Assembly (NCBI RefSeq): GCF_900110575.1
Contig: NZ_FOEF01000021.1
Location: forward strand, 1 to 64,000
Origin: Amycolatopsis saalfeldensis
Lineage (GTDB): Bacteria > Actinomycetota > Actinomycetes > Mycobacteriales > Pseudonocardiaceae
Direction of reading: 5' to 3'
Length of the DNA stretch: 64,000 bases
Shown: positions 8,697-16,596 of the stretch, piece by piece
How the letters are laid out: each line of letters starts with the position of its first letter
Position numbering within the stretch: position 1 is the first letter of the stretch
Made by a program: the position numbers and the translations under genes
The notes under the pieces: model-generated
Told to the model about the DNA's origin: nothing
The model's input: the letters and a program-made list of their open reading frames with translations, nothing else
Database searches by the model: none

Positions 8697-9332
8697 CGCG
8701 ATACTCCCGGTGCGCGGAGGGGGCCGCGCGGTTCTGGCTTGGGCGAAGCTTCGAACAACATCATGGCGTCACAAGGGGTAATGGTCAAAGCGCGCTTTGT
8801 AAATGTCGACTTGTGGGCAGGGCGCCGGGTCGGAGCGGTCTGGTCAGAATTCCTCGCCCTCCATCATGGTGGCAAGGGTGCTCGGGATTAACCCCGGACA
8901 CCCGGATTTCGCAGTGGACCGACGAACTCACTCCGCCGGGAGCACTTTGCTCACTCTCGGTGCTCTCGGTGCCGACGTGATGAGGCCGGAACCAGTGTGG
9001 CATGCCCCATTCGGCCGCCTCTAGCGAGTCCGCTGAGTGAGCGCCACGCTGCGATCGTGGCCCAAATGCGACCACCAAGCAGTGAGGCTCTTGTCACGAT
9101 ACGCGCAAGCCGGGCGCCGTTTTTCACTACATAGCGTGATATCGGACATCGGGGACCGGCGCTGCCGAAAGCGGTGTTCGGTCCCGTTCCGAGCCGGGAA
9201 AGCCCGGTTCCCGGCACCGGGCCGCGCTCACTCCGGGTACACGTTCGACCGCCCGAACCAGCGTGACCTGCACCGTTCGGCGGCCGTGGCACCGACGACC
9301 GCAGGCCGCGGAACTGGTCCGACCAGGTCGGC
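8697..9332. other. 636-bp intergenic region upstream of the T4SS-like operon
   Basis: No convincing gene: open frames on both strands lack a start site, family similarity and GC-rich third positions. It contains the palindrome at 8786-8799 and a possible minus-strand -35 TTGACC (8783-8788) for the T4SS-like operon, with only a weak -10 (CATGAT) 17 bp downstream. Nothing recognisable is seen between 9127 and 9332. Confidence 0.5.
8786..8799. promoter_or_regulatory. 14-bp perfect palindrome, candidate operator of the T4SS-like operon
   Basis: CAAAGCGCGCTTTG is a perfect palindrome overlapping a possible -35 (TTGACC) about 90 bp upstream of the VirB2-like start. Its surroundings are AT-richer than the rest of the window. 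The regulator is unknown. Confidence 0.4.
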
Positions 9333-10193
9333 TCAGGACGGCCGGGTGATCGCGCGCGGGAACGCGCCGGCCTTGACCACGGCGCGGCTCAGCGGGCGGC
9401 ACAGCTCGTACAGGCGCGCCGACTTCTGCTCGCCGAGGCGCGTCCACGGCCCTTCGGACGCCAGGTTCGTCGCGGCCTCGATCCGCTCGCGCAGCTCGGC
9501 GCCGCGCTCGGTGAGGCCGCCGTCCGCGCCGAGGATGCCCTGGTCGGCCAGCCCGGCGACGGCGGCGTCCCACTGCTCGTCACTCCAGCCGCGGGTTTGC
9601 TTCGCGGCCTCCGGCGTGAAGCCGGCGCCGGTCGCGACGTGGGTGACGAGGGCTTCGATCCCGCTCAGGCCGTTCAGCATCAGGGCGGCGACGTGCGCGT
9701 CGCCGCGGTACTCGCGCAGCAGCGAGACGGCGTGCCAGAGCGCGAGGTGCGGCCGGTCGGGCCAGGGCAGGCTCGCATGCCCGGCGTAGAGGGGACGGCC
9801 TTCCGCGCGGCAACCGCCCGTGGCTTCGCGCGCCAGCTCGGCGGCCTCGGCCACGTCGTCGGATGCGAGGACCTCGTCGCCGAGCAGGCGCCGGTACGTC
9901 GCGTCGACGGCCTCGAGCCGGGCCACGAGCACGGCCTCCGGCGTCGCCAGCGTCCAGGCGCGCGGGATGTGCCGGGCGACGATGTCGGGGTTGAAGTTGT
10001 AGAACGTCGCGGCCACCACGGCCGGCCCGACGGCGCCCATCGGCGCGGACCGCCCGGCGAAGTAGCACATCCGGCCGGGCCGCAGCCCCGCCGCGGTGAG
10101 GTACTCCTCCGTCTCCGGCACGAAGTACACCAGGGAGTGCAGCGTGTCGAAAGTGCCCTTGAACTGGTTCGCGACGTCCGTGGCATCACCCAT
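9333..10193 (-). CDS. SCO6745-family protein (function unknown)
   Basis: 286 residues from the ATG at 10193. The sequence (FKGTFDTLHSLVYFVPE near the start, a long helical middle, SDEQWDAAVAGLADQG near the C-terminus) resembles the SCO6745 family of actinomycetes. That family is helical with a C-terminal winged-helix-like part and has no established function. The start is supported by a TAGGGT -10 exactly 7 nt upstream, implying a leaderless mRNA. Earlier in-frame starts would run through that promoter. It is a stand-alone gene on the minus strand downstream of rnpB. Confidence 0.75.
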   Translation of the reverse strand: MGDATDVANQFKGTFDTLHSLVYFVPETEEYLTAAGLRPGRMCYFAGRSAPMGAVGPAVVAATFYNFNPDIVARHIPRAWTLATPEAVLVARLEAVDATYRRLLGDEVLASDDVAEAAELAREATGGCRAEGRPLYAGHASLPWPDRPHLALWHAVSLLREYRGDAHVAALMLNGLSGIEALVTHVATGAGFTPEAAKQTRGWSDEQWDAAVAGLADQGILGADGGLTERGAELRERIEAATNLASEGPWTRLGEQKSARLYELCRPLSRAVVKAGAFPRAITRPS

Positions 10194-10200
10194 GCCAGGA

Positions 10201-10216
10201 ACCCTACCGCGCGGTA
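10201..10216 (-). promoter_or_regulatory. -10 element TAGGGT overlapping a 12-bp palindrome
   Basis: Minus-strand TAGGGT (10201-10206) lies 7 nt before the ATG at 10193. The perfect palindrome TACCGCGCGGTA (10205-10216) overlaps it and could be an operator. No clear -35 is seen. Confidence 0.45.
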
Positions 10217-10277
10217 ACCACGGGCGCGCACCGCCGGAAGCAGGAGTCGGCCCGGAGCGCCCCGATGGGGGTTCGGG

Positions 10278-10688
10278 GCGGACGAGCTGGCATGTAAGCC
10301 GGATCCTGTTCCCGGGCGCGCCTCGCGGTGCGACCGGGCGACGGTCATCCATCTCGGCCTGCCGTCGCCGGCAGGCTCCAGCGGCCTACCCGCAGGCATC
10401 GGACGGGCCGTCCTCGAACGCCTGCGCAGGAGCGTGAGCTCCCTCTTGGCCTTGCTCCGGGTGGGGTTTACCGAGCCATCCCGGTCACCCGGGATGCTGG
10501 TGGTCTCTTACACCACCGTTTCACCCTTACCCCCGTCGAATCCAACGGTGACGGGGGCGGTCTGTTTTCTGTGGCACTGTCCCGCGGGTCGCCCCGGGTT
10601 GCCGTTAACAACCACCCTGCCCTGCGGAGTCCGGACTTTCCTCGGACCGGGTTTCCCCGGGCCGCGACCGTCCTGCCAGCTCGTCCGC
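10278..10688 (-). ncRNA. rnpB: RNase P RNA (class A)
   Basis: Catalytic RNA of RNase P, which matures tRNA 5' ends. The reverse strand carries conserved region I, GAGGAAAGTCCGGACTCC (10626-10643). It also has GACAGTGCCACAGAAAACAG, GGTAAGGGTGAAA, CCACCCGGAGCAAGGCCAA and a 3' CCGGCTTACATGCCAG. Ends were placed by helix P1, where the 14 nt at 10675-10688 pair perfectly with 10278-10291. The length of about 411 nt is normal for actinobacteria. A TACGAT -10 (10695-10700) lies just upstream. Confidence 0.95.
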
Positions 10689-10694
10689 CGGTGA

Positions 10695-10700
10695 ATCGTA
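10695..10700 (-). promoter_or_regulatory. Candidate -10 of rnpB
   Basis: Minus-strand TACGAT ends 6 nt before the predicted RNase P RNA 5' end at 10688. The -35 is not clear. It lies back to back with the sfnG promoter at 10725-10753. Confidence 0.5.
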
Positions 10701-10724
10701 CCGGTCTCATCGCGTGGACGACCG

Positions 10725-10753
10725 TTGACGGTCCCGGGGCCCCGCTGTTCACT
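10725..10753 (+). promoter_or_regulatory. Leaderless promoter of sfnG (TTGACG-17-TTCACT)
   Basis: TTGACG (10725-10730) and TTCACT (10748-10753) are 17 bp apart. The ATG at 10761 is 7 nt after the -10, so transcription should begin at the start codon. No Shine-Dalgarno sequence is present, consistent with a leaderless mRNA. Confidence 0.65.
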
Positions 10754-10760
10754 CGGCCGC

Positions 10761-11888
10761 ATGTCCGCACCAGACCCGCACGAGCCACTGAAATTCGCCT
10801 ACTGGGTGCCGAACGTGAGCGGCGGCCTGGTCACGAGCGACATCGAGCAGCGCACCGACTGGGGGTACGAGTACAACCGGAAGCTGGCCGTGCTCGCGGA
10901 GGACAACGGGTTCGAGTACGCGCTCAGCCAGGTCCGCTACACCGCCAGCTACGGCGCCGCCTACCAGCACGAGTCGACCGGCTTCAGTCTCGCGCTGCTG
11001 CTGGCGACGCAGCGGCTGAAGGTGATCGCGGCGGTCCACCCGGGGCTGTGGCACCCGGGCGTGCTGGCGAAGTTCATCGCGAGCGCCGACGTGATCTCGG
11101 GCGGCCGCGCCGCGGTCAACGTGGTGAGCGGCTGGTTCAAGGACGAGTTCACGAAGCTCGGCGAGCCGTGGCTGGAGCACGACGAGCGGTACCGCCGCAC
11201 GGAGGAGTTCATCCGCGTCCTCAAGGAACTCTGGACCGACGACCACGCCGAATTCGGCGGCGACTTCTACCGGATCCACGACTTCGACATCAAACCCAAG
11301 CCCGAGAGCCGCCCCCACCCGGAGATCTTCCAGGGCGGAAACTCCACCGCGGCCCGCAAACTGGCCGGCCGCGTCTCCGACTGGTATTTCAGCAACGGCA
11401 AGGACTTCGACGGCTTCACCGAACAGGTCGAAGAGGTCACCGGCTACGCGGCGGAGAACGACCACACTGTCCGCTTCGGACTCAACGGTTTCGTCATCGC
11501 CCGTGAAACGGAGTCCGAAGCGCGCGACGTCCTGCGCGAGATCGTCGCGAAGGCCAACGTGGACGCCGTCGAGGGCTTCCGCTCCGCGGTGAAACAGGCC
11601 GGAAAGTCCACTTCGGACACGAAGGGCATGTGGGCGGACTCGGAGTTCCAGGACCTGGTCCAGTACAACGACGGCTTCCGCACGGGCCTGATCGGCACCC
11701 CGGAACAGATCGCGGACCGCGCCATCGAATACAAGCGCCGCGGCGCGAACCTCCTGTTGTTGGGCTTCCTGCACTATCTGGAGGACGTGGCCCACTTCGG
11801 GTCGGACGTGCTGCCGGTCATCCGCGCCAAGGAACGGGACCTGGCCCGCGGCGCGGGGGCTCCGGAACCGGCTACGGGCCGGGTCTGA
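10761..11888 (+). CDS. sfnG: Dimethylsulfone monooxygenase SfnG (LLM-class flavin-dependent)
   Basis: 375 residues. A TIM-barrel luciferase-like monooxygenase that uses reduced FMN to convert dimethyl sulfone to methanesulfinate in sulfur scavenging. The N-terminal FAYWVPNVSGGLVTSDIEQR and the GGRAAVNVVSGWFKDEF block are characteristic of SfnG. The usual partner flavin reductase is not adjacent, so a distant NADH:FMN reductase must supply FMNH2. The ATG at 10761 was chosen because a promoter ends 7 nt upstream. A GTG at 10725 would lie in the -35. A related alkanesulfonate monooxygenase activity is the main alternative. Confidence 0.88.
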   Translation: MSAPDPHEPLKFAYWVPNVSGGLVTSDIEQRTDWGYEYNRKLAVLAEDNGFEYALSQVRYTASYGAAYQHESTGFSLALLLATQRLKVIAAVHPGLWHPGVLAKFIASADVISGGRAAVNVVSGWFKDEFTKLGEPWLEHDERYRRTEEFIRVLKELWTDDHAEFGGDFYRIHDFDIKPKPESRPHPEIFQGGNSTAARKLAGRVSDWYFSNGKDFDGFTEQVEEVTGYAAENDHTVRFGLNGFVIARETESEARDVLREIVAKANVDAVEGFRSAVKQAGKSTSDTKGMWADSEFQDLVQYNDGFRTGLIGTPEQIADRAIEYKRRGANLLLLGFLHYLEDVAHFGSDVLPVIRAKERDLARGAGAPEPATGRV

Positions 11889-12104
11889 GGGTTACGCGGC
11901 GGATTCAGCCGGTCGGATCGCGAGGTCACGCACATCCGGCCCAGTTGCACCACCGCATGGAGTGAGCACATCCACCTACTGCAGCACTGCCGGTGTCGAA
12001 ATCCTTCTCGGCGCCACACGTTCCGCTGTCTGGTCCCGGCACGTGTTGGGCGGCCGAAACAGCCGGTTGATCGGCCCGCACAACGGCCGGCCGGGTGAGG
12101 CCGT

Positions 12105-12290
12105 GTGAACGCGCAGGGCGATGCCCCGGGCCTCCTTCGCCTTTGTCCATCGTTCCCGGCGGTCGACCTGGCCACGGCCGCGAAGGCGTTCAACATGCAT
12201 GTCAACACCGCGTACCCGCACATCAGGCGCGGCACGTTCCCGTGTGCCGTGATCGGCCCTCGTGGGCCGCGTGCCGGACCGCGCCGGTTA
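12105..12290 (+). pseudogene. Possible remnant of an excisionase/MerR-type helix-turn-helix protein
   Basis: A frame from GTG 12105 contains VDLATAAKAFNMHVNTAYPH followed by IRRGTFPCAVIG. This resembles the helix-turn-helix plus wing of excisionase-type proteins (tvaeaarllgvsrstvYrlir-G-lPavrig). The frame then runs without similarity into the start of the ArsB-like gene, so the normal C-terminus is missing. It is either a decayed mobile-element gene or chance similarity. Confidence 0.3.
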
Positions 12291-12294
12291 GCGT
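12289..12294 (+). promoter_or_regulatory. Candidate leaderless -10 (TAGCGT)
   Basis: TAGCGT lies exactly 6 nt before the GTG at 12301, the spacing seen at other leaderless genes in this window. No clear -35 is visible. Confidence 0.4.
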
Positions 12295-12300
12295 TCGGGG

Positions 12301-13545
12301 GTGACCGGAACCGCGGCGGCAGTGGCCAGCCTGATCCTGCTGGCTGCCACGCTGGTGTTCGCCATGGTGCGGCCGCGGGGGTGGCCCGAGGCGGTGGCCG
12401 CCGTGCCGTTGGCCGGGGTGGCCTTGCTGCTGGGGCTGGCGACGCCCGCGGAGGCGGGGAAGCGGGTCGTCGAGATTCTGCCGACGATGGGGTTTCTCGC
12501 GGCGATCCTGCTCGTCAGCCATCTCGCCGCGAAGGACGGGGTGTTCAGCTGGCTCGGGACCAGGCTCGCGGAGCTCTGCCGCGGGCGGCCGCGGCGGTTG
12601 CTGGTGCTCACGTTCGCCGCGGCGGCCGGGGTGACCGCGATCCTCAGCCTCGACGCGACCGTCGTGCTGCTCACGCCCGTTGTCCTCGCGACTGCCGAGG
12701 GGCTGCGGCTCGAGTCGAAGCCCCATGTTTACGCGTGCGCGCACCTCGCGAACTCCGCGTCCACCCTGCTGCCCGTCTCGAACCTCACCAATCTGCTCGC
12801 CTTCGCCGCCTCCGGGCTCACCTTCGCCGGGTTCACGGCGCTGATGGCGCTGCCGTGGCTGGTCACGCTGGCCATCGAGCTGGCCGTGTTCGCCCGGTTC
12901 TTCCGCGAGGACCTCGAGGCCGAGCCGAGCACCCGGACGCCGGAACACCGTGAGGCGCCGGTGTTCGCGCTCGTGGTGCTGGCGGGCACGCTGATCGGGT
13001 TCGGGGCCGGGCAGCTGGTGCACGTCGAGCCCGTCTGGGTGGCCGCGCTGGCCGCGCTCATCCTCGGCGCGAAGGCGCTGGCGGAACGCAAGATCAAGCC
13101 CTGGCAGCTCGTCACCGAGGCCTCGCCGATGCTGATCCTCTTCGTGCTCGGGCTGGCCGTGGTCGTCGAGGCCGTGTCGGAACACCTGCTGGGCGGCGTG
13201 CTGCGCACCCTGCTGCCGGACACCGCCGGGCTGCCCGAGCTGCTGGCCACCGCCGCCATCGCGGCCGTGCTCGCCAACGTCGTCAACAACCTGCCGGCCA
13301 CGCTGATCCTGCTGAGCGTGCTGGGCCCGCACCCGAACACCGGCATCCTGCTGGCCGTGCTGCTCGGGGTGAACATCGGCCCGAACGCGACCTACCTCGG
13401 CTCACTCGCCACGCTGTTGTGGCGCCGCGTGCTCGCGAAAGCCGGGCACCGGCCGTCGGCGAGGGAGTTCCTGAAGCTCGGCGTGCTGACCACGCCGCTT
13501 TCCCTCGCCGCGGCCACCGCGGCGCTCTGGCTGGTGCTCCCCTGA
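12301..13545 (+). CDS. ArsB/NhaD-superfamily permease (SLC13-like)
   Basis: 414 residues with about 11 membrane helices and the ion-transporter fold. It has a conserved LDATVVLLTPV segment, NSASTLLPVSNLTNLLAF, and VVNNLPATLIL plus GVNIGPNATYLGS in the second half, all typical of ArsB-type anion/arsenite transporters. Predicted inner-membrane efflux or anion permease. No ArsR, ArsC or Acr gene is adjacent, so arsenite as substrate is not supported by context. GTG start, probably leaderless. The end is convergent with the glycosyltransferase gene 4 bp away. Confidence 0.8.
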   Translation: MTGTAAAVASLILLAATLVFAMVRPRGWPEAVAAVPLAGVALLLGLATPAEAGKRVVEILPTMGFLAAILLVSHLAAKDGVFSWLGTRLAELCRGRPRRLLVLTFAAAAGVTAILSLDATVVLLTPVVLATAEGLRLESKPHVYACAHLANSASTLLPVSNLTNLLAFAASGLTFAGFTALMALPWLVTLAIELAVFARFFREDLEAEPSTRTPEHREAPVFALVVLAGTLIGFGAGQLVHVEPVWVAALAALILGAKALAERKIKPWQLVTEASPMLILFVLGLAVVVEAVSEHLLGGVLRTLLPDTAGLPELLATAAIAAVLANVVNNLPATLILLSVLGPHPNTGILLAVLLGVNIGPNATYLGSLATLLWRRVLAKAGHRPSAREFLKLGVLTTPLSLAAATAALWLVLP

Positions 13546-13555
13546 AAACTCAGGG
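13540..13555. terminator. Small hairpin containing both convergent stop codons
   Basis: CCCTGA-aaac-TCAGGG forms a 6-bp stem. The TGA of the ArsB-like gene is in the left arm and the TGA of the minus-strand gene (TCA on plus) is in the right arm. The stem is short and has no U-tract, so termination is uncertain. Confidence 0.35.
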
Positions 13556-15292
13556 ACGCGGCGGGATGGTCTGGCCCGGCTCCATCGTCGGGCCGCAGTC
13601 GTTCAGGCCGTCGCCGAACCGGTACGCCTCGACGTCCATCATCGTGGTCGCCGCGTAGTGCTGGACGGCCTTGAGCTTGGCCATGTCCGTGACGGCGTCC
13701 TTGCGCACGAAGTCACCGTTGCGCGGGCCGGGGCCGGGGTAGACGAAGATCGGGTAGTAGTCGCGGTCCACGCGCGGGTCGACCGTGATCCCGTTGCCCG
13801 CCGCCCACGGGCCCCAGGAGTGGATGAAGGTCGGCTTGACCGAGTCGAACACGTAGTCGCGCAGGCCGGCGATGTCGTCGTTCTTGGTCAGGTCCGCGAT
13901 GTCCGCGTTCACCAGCCCCGCCATGTCCACCAGGTGCAGCCGGCTGGTCATCGACGAGCCGCCGAGGTCCGGCAGCAGCAGCGAGGCCTGCTGGAGGCCC
14001 AGCATGTCGGCATAAGTGTTGAAGCCGCGGCCGAAGCGGTCGGCGACCAGGCACGCGGGGATGGTGGGGCTCTTGATGAACTCGTCGGACGCGTGCGTGA
14101 ACCCGACCAGCGACGGGATCGCCGCGGCCACCACCACGACCGAGGCGACCGCGCGCCAGCGCACCTTGACCGTGCGCAGCAGTTCGCCGAACGCCAGCGT
14201 CCCGCCCAGCGCGCCCAGCACCCACACCGGCGTCGCGAAGCGGTTCTGCGCCATCCAGTCCGGGATCATCACGCCGAAGGCGATCACGCCCAGCGCGAAC
14301 GGCGTCATCAACGCCACCAGCGCCCGGCGCCACGGGGCCTTGGCCAGCGCCCAGATCACCACGGCGGCGAGCACGATCGTGCCCGCGATCCCGGCGTACG
14401 CGATCAGGTTGCCGGGCCGGATGATCGACATCAGGTCGGGCAGGCCCTGCTTCTTCGCCACCGACGGGTTCGCCAGCAGCCGGTGGAACTCGCTGTAGCG
14501 CCAGGCCACATAGGCCCCGAACAGGACGGCGAAGGAGGCGATGGACAGCGCGGCGAAGCGGAAGCTGCGCCAGAAGCCCTCTCGCCGGACGCCGAAGAGC
14601 AGGACGATCGGGTACGCGGCCGCGTAGATCAGGCCTTCCGGGCGGGTCAGCGCGGCGAACGCGACGATCACGCCCGCCGCGATCGCCACCTTCGGCGTGA
14701 GCGCGCGCTCCTTGTTCACCGCGGTGAACAGCAGCACGGCCAGGCCGAGCACGGCGAACGCGAACAGCGAGTTCTCCAGGCCGGAGACCACCCAGATGAC
14801 AAACGACGGGATGGTGGCCAGCGTGAGGCCGACGGCCAGGGTGGCCACCCAGGCGCGGCGCGGGAAGAGCTGGCGCGCGGCCACGTGGCAGAGGATCAGG
14901 ATGCCCGCGGTGAACAGCAGGCCGAGCAGCTTCGGGAAGAGCACGTAGTCCGGGATGCCGAACAACAGGCCGTGGTCGAACAGGCCGGCCACCTTGCCGA
15001 GCGCGAGCAGCAGCATCCAGGTCGGGTCGGAGAAGCCCTCGACCGGCGGCGCGCCGGGCTGCAGGACCGGGCCGAGGCCGTCGGCGAAGCTGCGCGAGTA
15101 GGAGAACGTGATGGCCGCGTCGTCGACGATCCAGTGGCCGTAGCGGGTGGCGTGCCAGGCGACCGCGGCCACCCCGGCGAGCACCGCCAGCGTGGCGGCG
15201 ATCCAGCCGTGGCGCAGGCCGCGGGCGGTCTCGGGCGCGTCCTGCTCGGGCAGGTCGCGTTCGGATGCTTCGCTGAGTGCGCTAGCCGTCAT
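13550..15292 (-). CDS. GT-C family membrane glycosyltransferase (AftB-like)
   Basis: 580 residues from the ATG at 15292. A cytoplasmic N-terminus precedes the first helix and the extracytoplasmic WIVDDAAITF motif with the Asp-Asp pair at about 57-58. About 9-10 helices follow, then a periplasmic domain of about 170 residues. This is the layout of polyprenyl-phosphate-sugar-dependent GT-C enzymes such as mycobacterial AftB, which adds terminal arabinofuranose to arabinan. Arabinogalactan is present in Pseudonocardiaceae walls, so the role fits, but the exact linkage is inference. A GTG at 15337 would add 15 residues without similarity. Confidence 0.72.
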   Translation of the reverse strand: MTASALSEASERDLPEQDAPETARGLRHGWIAATLAVLAGVAAVAWHATRYGHWIVDDAAITFSYSRSFADGLGPVLQPGAPPVEGFSDPTWMLLLALGKVAGLFDHGLLFGIPDYVLFPKLLGLLFTAGILILCHVAARQLFPRRAWVATLAVGLTLATIPSFVIWVVSGLENSLFAFAVLGLAVLLFTAVNKERALTPKVAIAAGVIVAFAALTRPEGLIYAAAYPIVLLFGVRREGFWRSFRFAALSIASFAVLFGAYVAWRYSEFHRLLANPSVAKKQGLPDLMSIIRPGNLIAYAGIAGTIVLAAVVIWALAKAPWRRALVALMTPFALGVIAFGVMIPDWMAQNRFATPVWVLGALGGTLAFGELLRTVKVRWRAVASVVVVAAAIPSLVGFTHASDEFIKSPTIPACLVADRFGRGFNTYADMLGLQQASLLLPDLGGSSMTSRLHLVDMAGLVNADIADLTKNDDIAGLRDYVFDSVKPTFIHSWGPWAAGNGITVDPRVDRDYYPIFVYPGPGPRNGDFVRKDAVTDMAKLKAVQHYAATTMMDVEAYRFGDGLNDCGPTMEPGQTIPPRP

Positions 15293-15357
15293 GTCCTCGT
15301 CACTGTTTCTACTCGCAGATCTTGCCGAGAAACGCACGAGCCTGCGCCCCCCTGTGA

Positions 15358-15390
15358 GGATCCCCGGGGATCCGCGCCGCGGCGCCGCGG
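15358..15390. promoter_or_regulatory. Two adjacent perfect palindromes upstream of the GT-C gene
   Basis: GGATCCCCGGGGATCC (15358-15373) and CCGCGGCGCCGCGG (15377-15390) are perfect 16- and 14-bp palindromes 3 bp apart. A possible -10 TAGAGT (15401-15406, minus strand) would place both in a 5' UTR of about 100 nt before the ATG at 15292. They may form RNA hairpins, be protein sites, or terminate transcription from the upstream RNase H gene. Confidence 0.4.
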
Positions 15391-15474
15391 TCGACTGAGC
15401 ACTCTAGCCAATACCTCACCGGCCGGTTCCCACGCGTCACCGTTGGGCGTGATCCGCGGCACATCCGGCGCCGG

Positions 15475-16596
15475 TCAGCTCAGGTGCGAGATGTCGTTGA
15501 CCAGCCGGACGGAGGCGTTGCCGTCGGGGTAGAACTCGACGATCGAGAGCGACGCCAGGTCCAGGTGCAGCCGGAACAGCAGCGACGGCCCGGCGTCCAG
15601 GCCCAGCCGCAGCAGCGTTTTGATCGGCGTCACGTGGCTGACCACCACGACCGTGCGGCCGGCGTGCTGCTCGACCAGATCGTCGAGGGCCCCGCGGACG
15701 CGCACGTACACCGCGTCGAAGCTCTCGCCGCCGGGAGGCGCGCACGACGGGTCGGACAGCCAGCAGCGGTGCAGCTCCGGGTCGCGTTCCGCGGCCTCGG
15801 CGAAGGTGAGGCCCTCCCACTCGCCGAAGTCGGTTTCGATCAGGCCCGGGTGCGTCTCGACGCGGCCGCCGAGCGCGTCTGCGACGGCTTGAGCGGTCTG
15901 CTTCGTCCGGGTCAGCGGCGACGCGACGATGGGCGCGGCCTCGCCGTCCTCGCCGATCAGGCCCGGCATGGTGGCCAGCCGCTTCGCCGCGGCGGCGGCC
16001 TGGCCACGGCCGTGTTCGGTGAGCGGGACGTCGCCGCGGCCGGAGTAACGGCGGTCGACCGACATCTCCGTCTGGCCGTGGCGCAGCAGCAGCAGCTTGG
16101 TCGGGGTGCCGCGGGCGCCGGTCCAGCCGGCCGGGGAGACCCGGTCCGGCTCGGTGACCCGGGCGGGAGCGGTTTTGGCGGGACGGCCGGTGCCGCCGTC
16201 CATCGCGACGTTGGCGAGCCGGTCGGCGTGGGAGTTCTCGGCGCGGGGGATCCACATGTAACTGACACGGTCGAACGCGTCCGCGAGTTCACGCGCCCGC
16301 GCGGCGAGCGGCTGCAGCGCGGCGTGCTTGATCTTCCACCGGCCGGACATCTGCTCCACGACGAGCTTCGAGTCCATCCGGACGTCCACAATGGACGCAC
16401 CGGTCCCGGCGGCCGCGGCGAGCCCGGCGATCAGGCCCGAGTACTCGGCCACGTTGTTGGTGACCACGCCGAGGAACTCGTGCCGCTCGACGAGGACTTC
16501 GCCGGTCACCGCGTCCTTGACCACGGCGCCGTACCCGGCCGGGCCGGGGTTGCCGCGCGAGCCGCCGTCGGCTTCGACGACCACCCGCTCGGTCAC
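15475..16596 (-). CDS. Bifunctional RNase H / acid phosphatase (phosphoglycerate-mutase fold)
   Basis: 373 residues from the GTG at 16596. Residues 1-135 form a type I RNase H domain with acidic residues D10, E51, D75 and a further Asp near 125. Residues 165-365 form a histidine phosphatase domain with LRHGQTE (172-177) and a second catalytic His in SHVTPIK (about 321). The fusion corresponds to Rv2228c of M. tuberculosis, where the RNase H removes RNA in DNA hybrids and the phosphatase resembles CobC (alpha-ribazole phosphatase). GTGA overlap with the zinc-ribbon gene and GGAG 8 nt upstream fix the start. Confidence 0.92.
   Translation of the reverse strand: MTERVVVEADGGSRGNPGPAGYGAVVKDAVTGEVLVERHEFLGVVTNNVAEYSGLIAGLAAAAGTGASIVDVRMDSKLVVEQMSGRWKIKHAALQPLAARARELADAFDRVSYMWIPRAENSHADRLANVAMDGGTGRPAKTAPARVTEPDRVSPAGWTGARGTPTKLLLLRHGQTEMSVDRRYSGRGDVPLTEHGRGQAAAAAKRLATMPGLIGEDGEAAPIVASPLTRTKQTAQAVADALGGRVETHPGLIETDFGEWEGLTFAEAAERDPELHRCWLSDPSCAPPGGESFDAVYVRVRGALDDLVEQHAGRTVVVVSHVTPIKTLLRLGLDAGPSLLFRLHLDLASLSIVEFYPDGNASVRLVNDISHLS

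Larger units (their letters stand above)
11889..12300. other. 412-bp region with only a possible HTH gene fragment
   Basis: No complete gene. Base composition and third-position bias drop relative to both neighbours. A short plus-strand frame from 12105 encodes an excisionase-like helix-turn-helix (listed separately). Nothing else is recognised. Confidence 0.5.

Noticed and set aside
4545..8891. Very long plus-strand open frame opposite the T4SS-like genes
   Set aside because: It is antisense to well-supported minus-strand genes with domain matches; its product is rich in Arg, His and Gln with no family similarity, typical of a GC-rich shadow frame.
8785..9078. 97-codon minus-strand frame in the intergenic region
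   Set aside because: No ribosome binding site or leaderless promoter, unusual composition, no recognisable domain, and it crosses the palindrome.
10278..10691. Small ORFs over the RNase P RNA
   Set aside because: The stretch is fully explained by conserved RNase P RNA structure, including a perfect P1 helix.
13658..15532. Long plus-strand frame opposite the GT-C glycosyltransferase
   Set aside because: Composition (Arg/Gln/His/Asp) and lack of similarity show an antisense shadow of the membrane protein gene.
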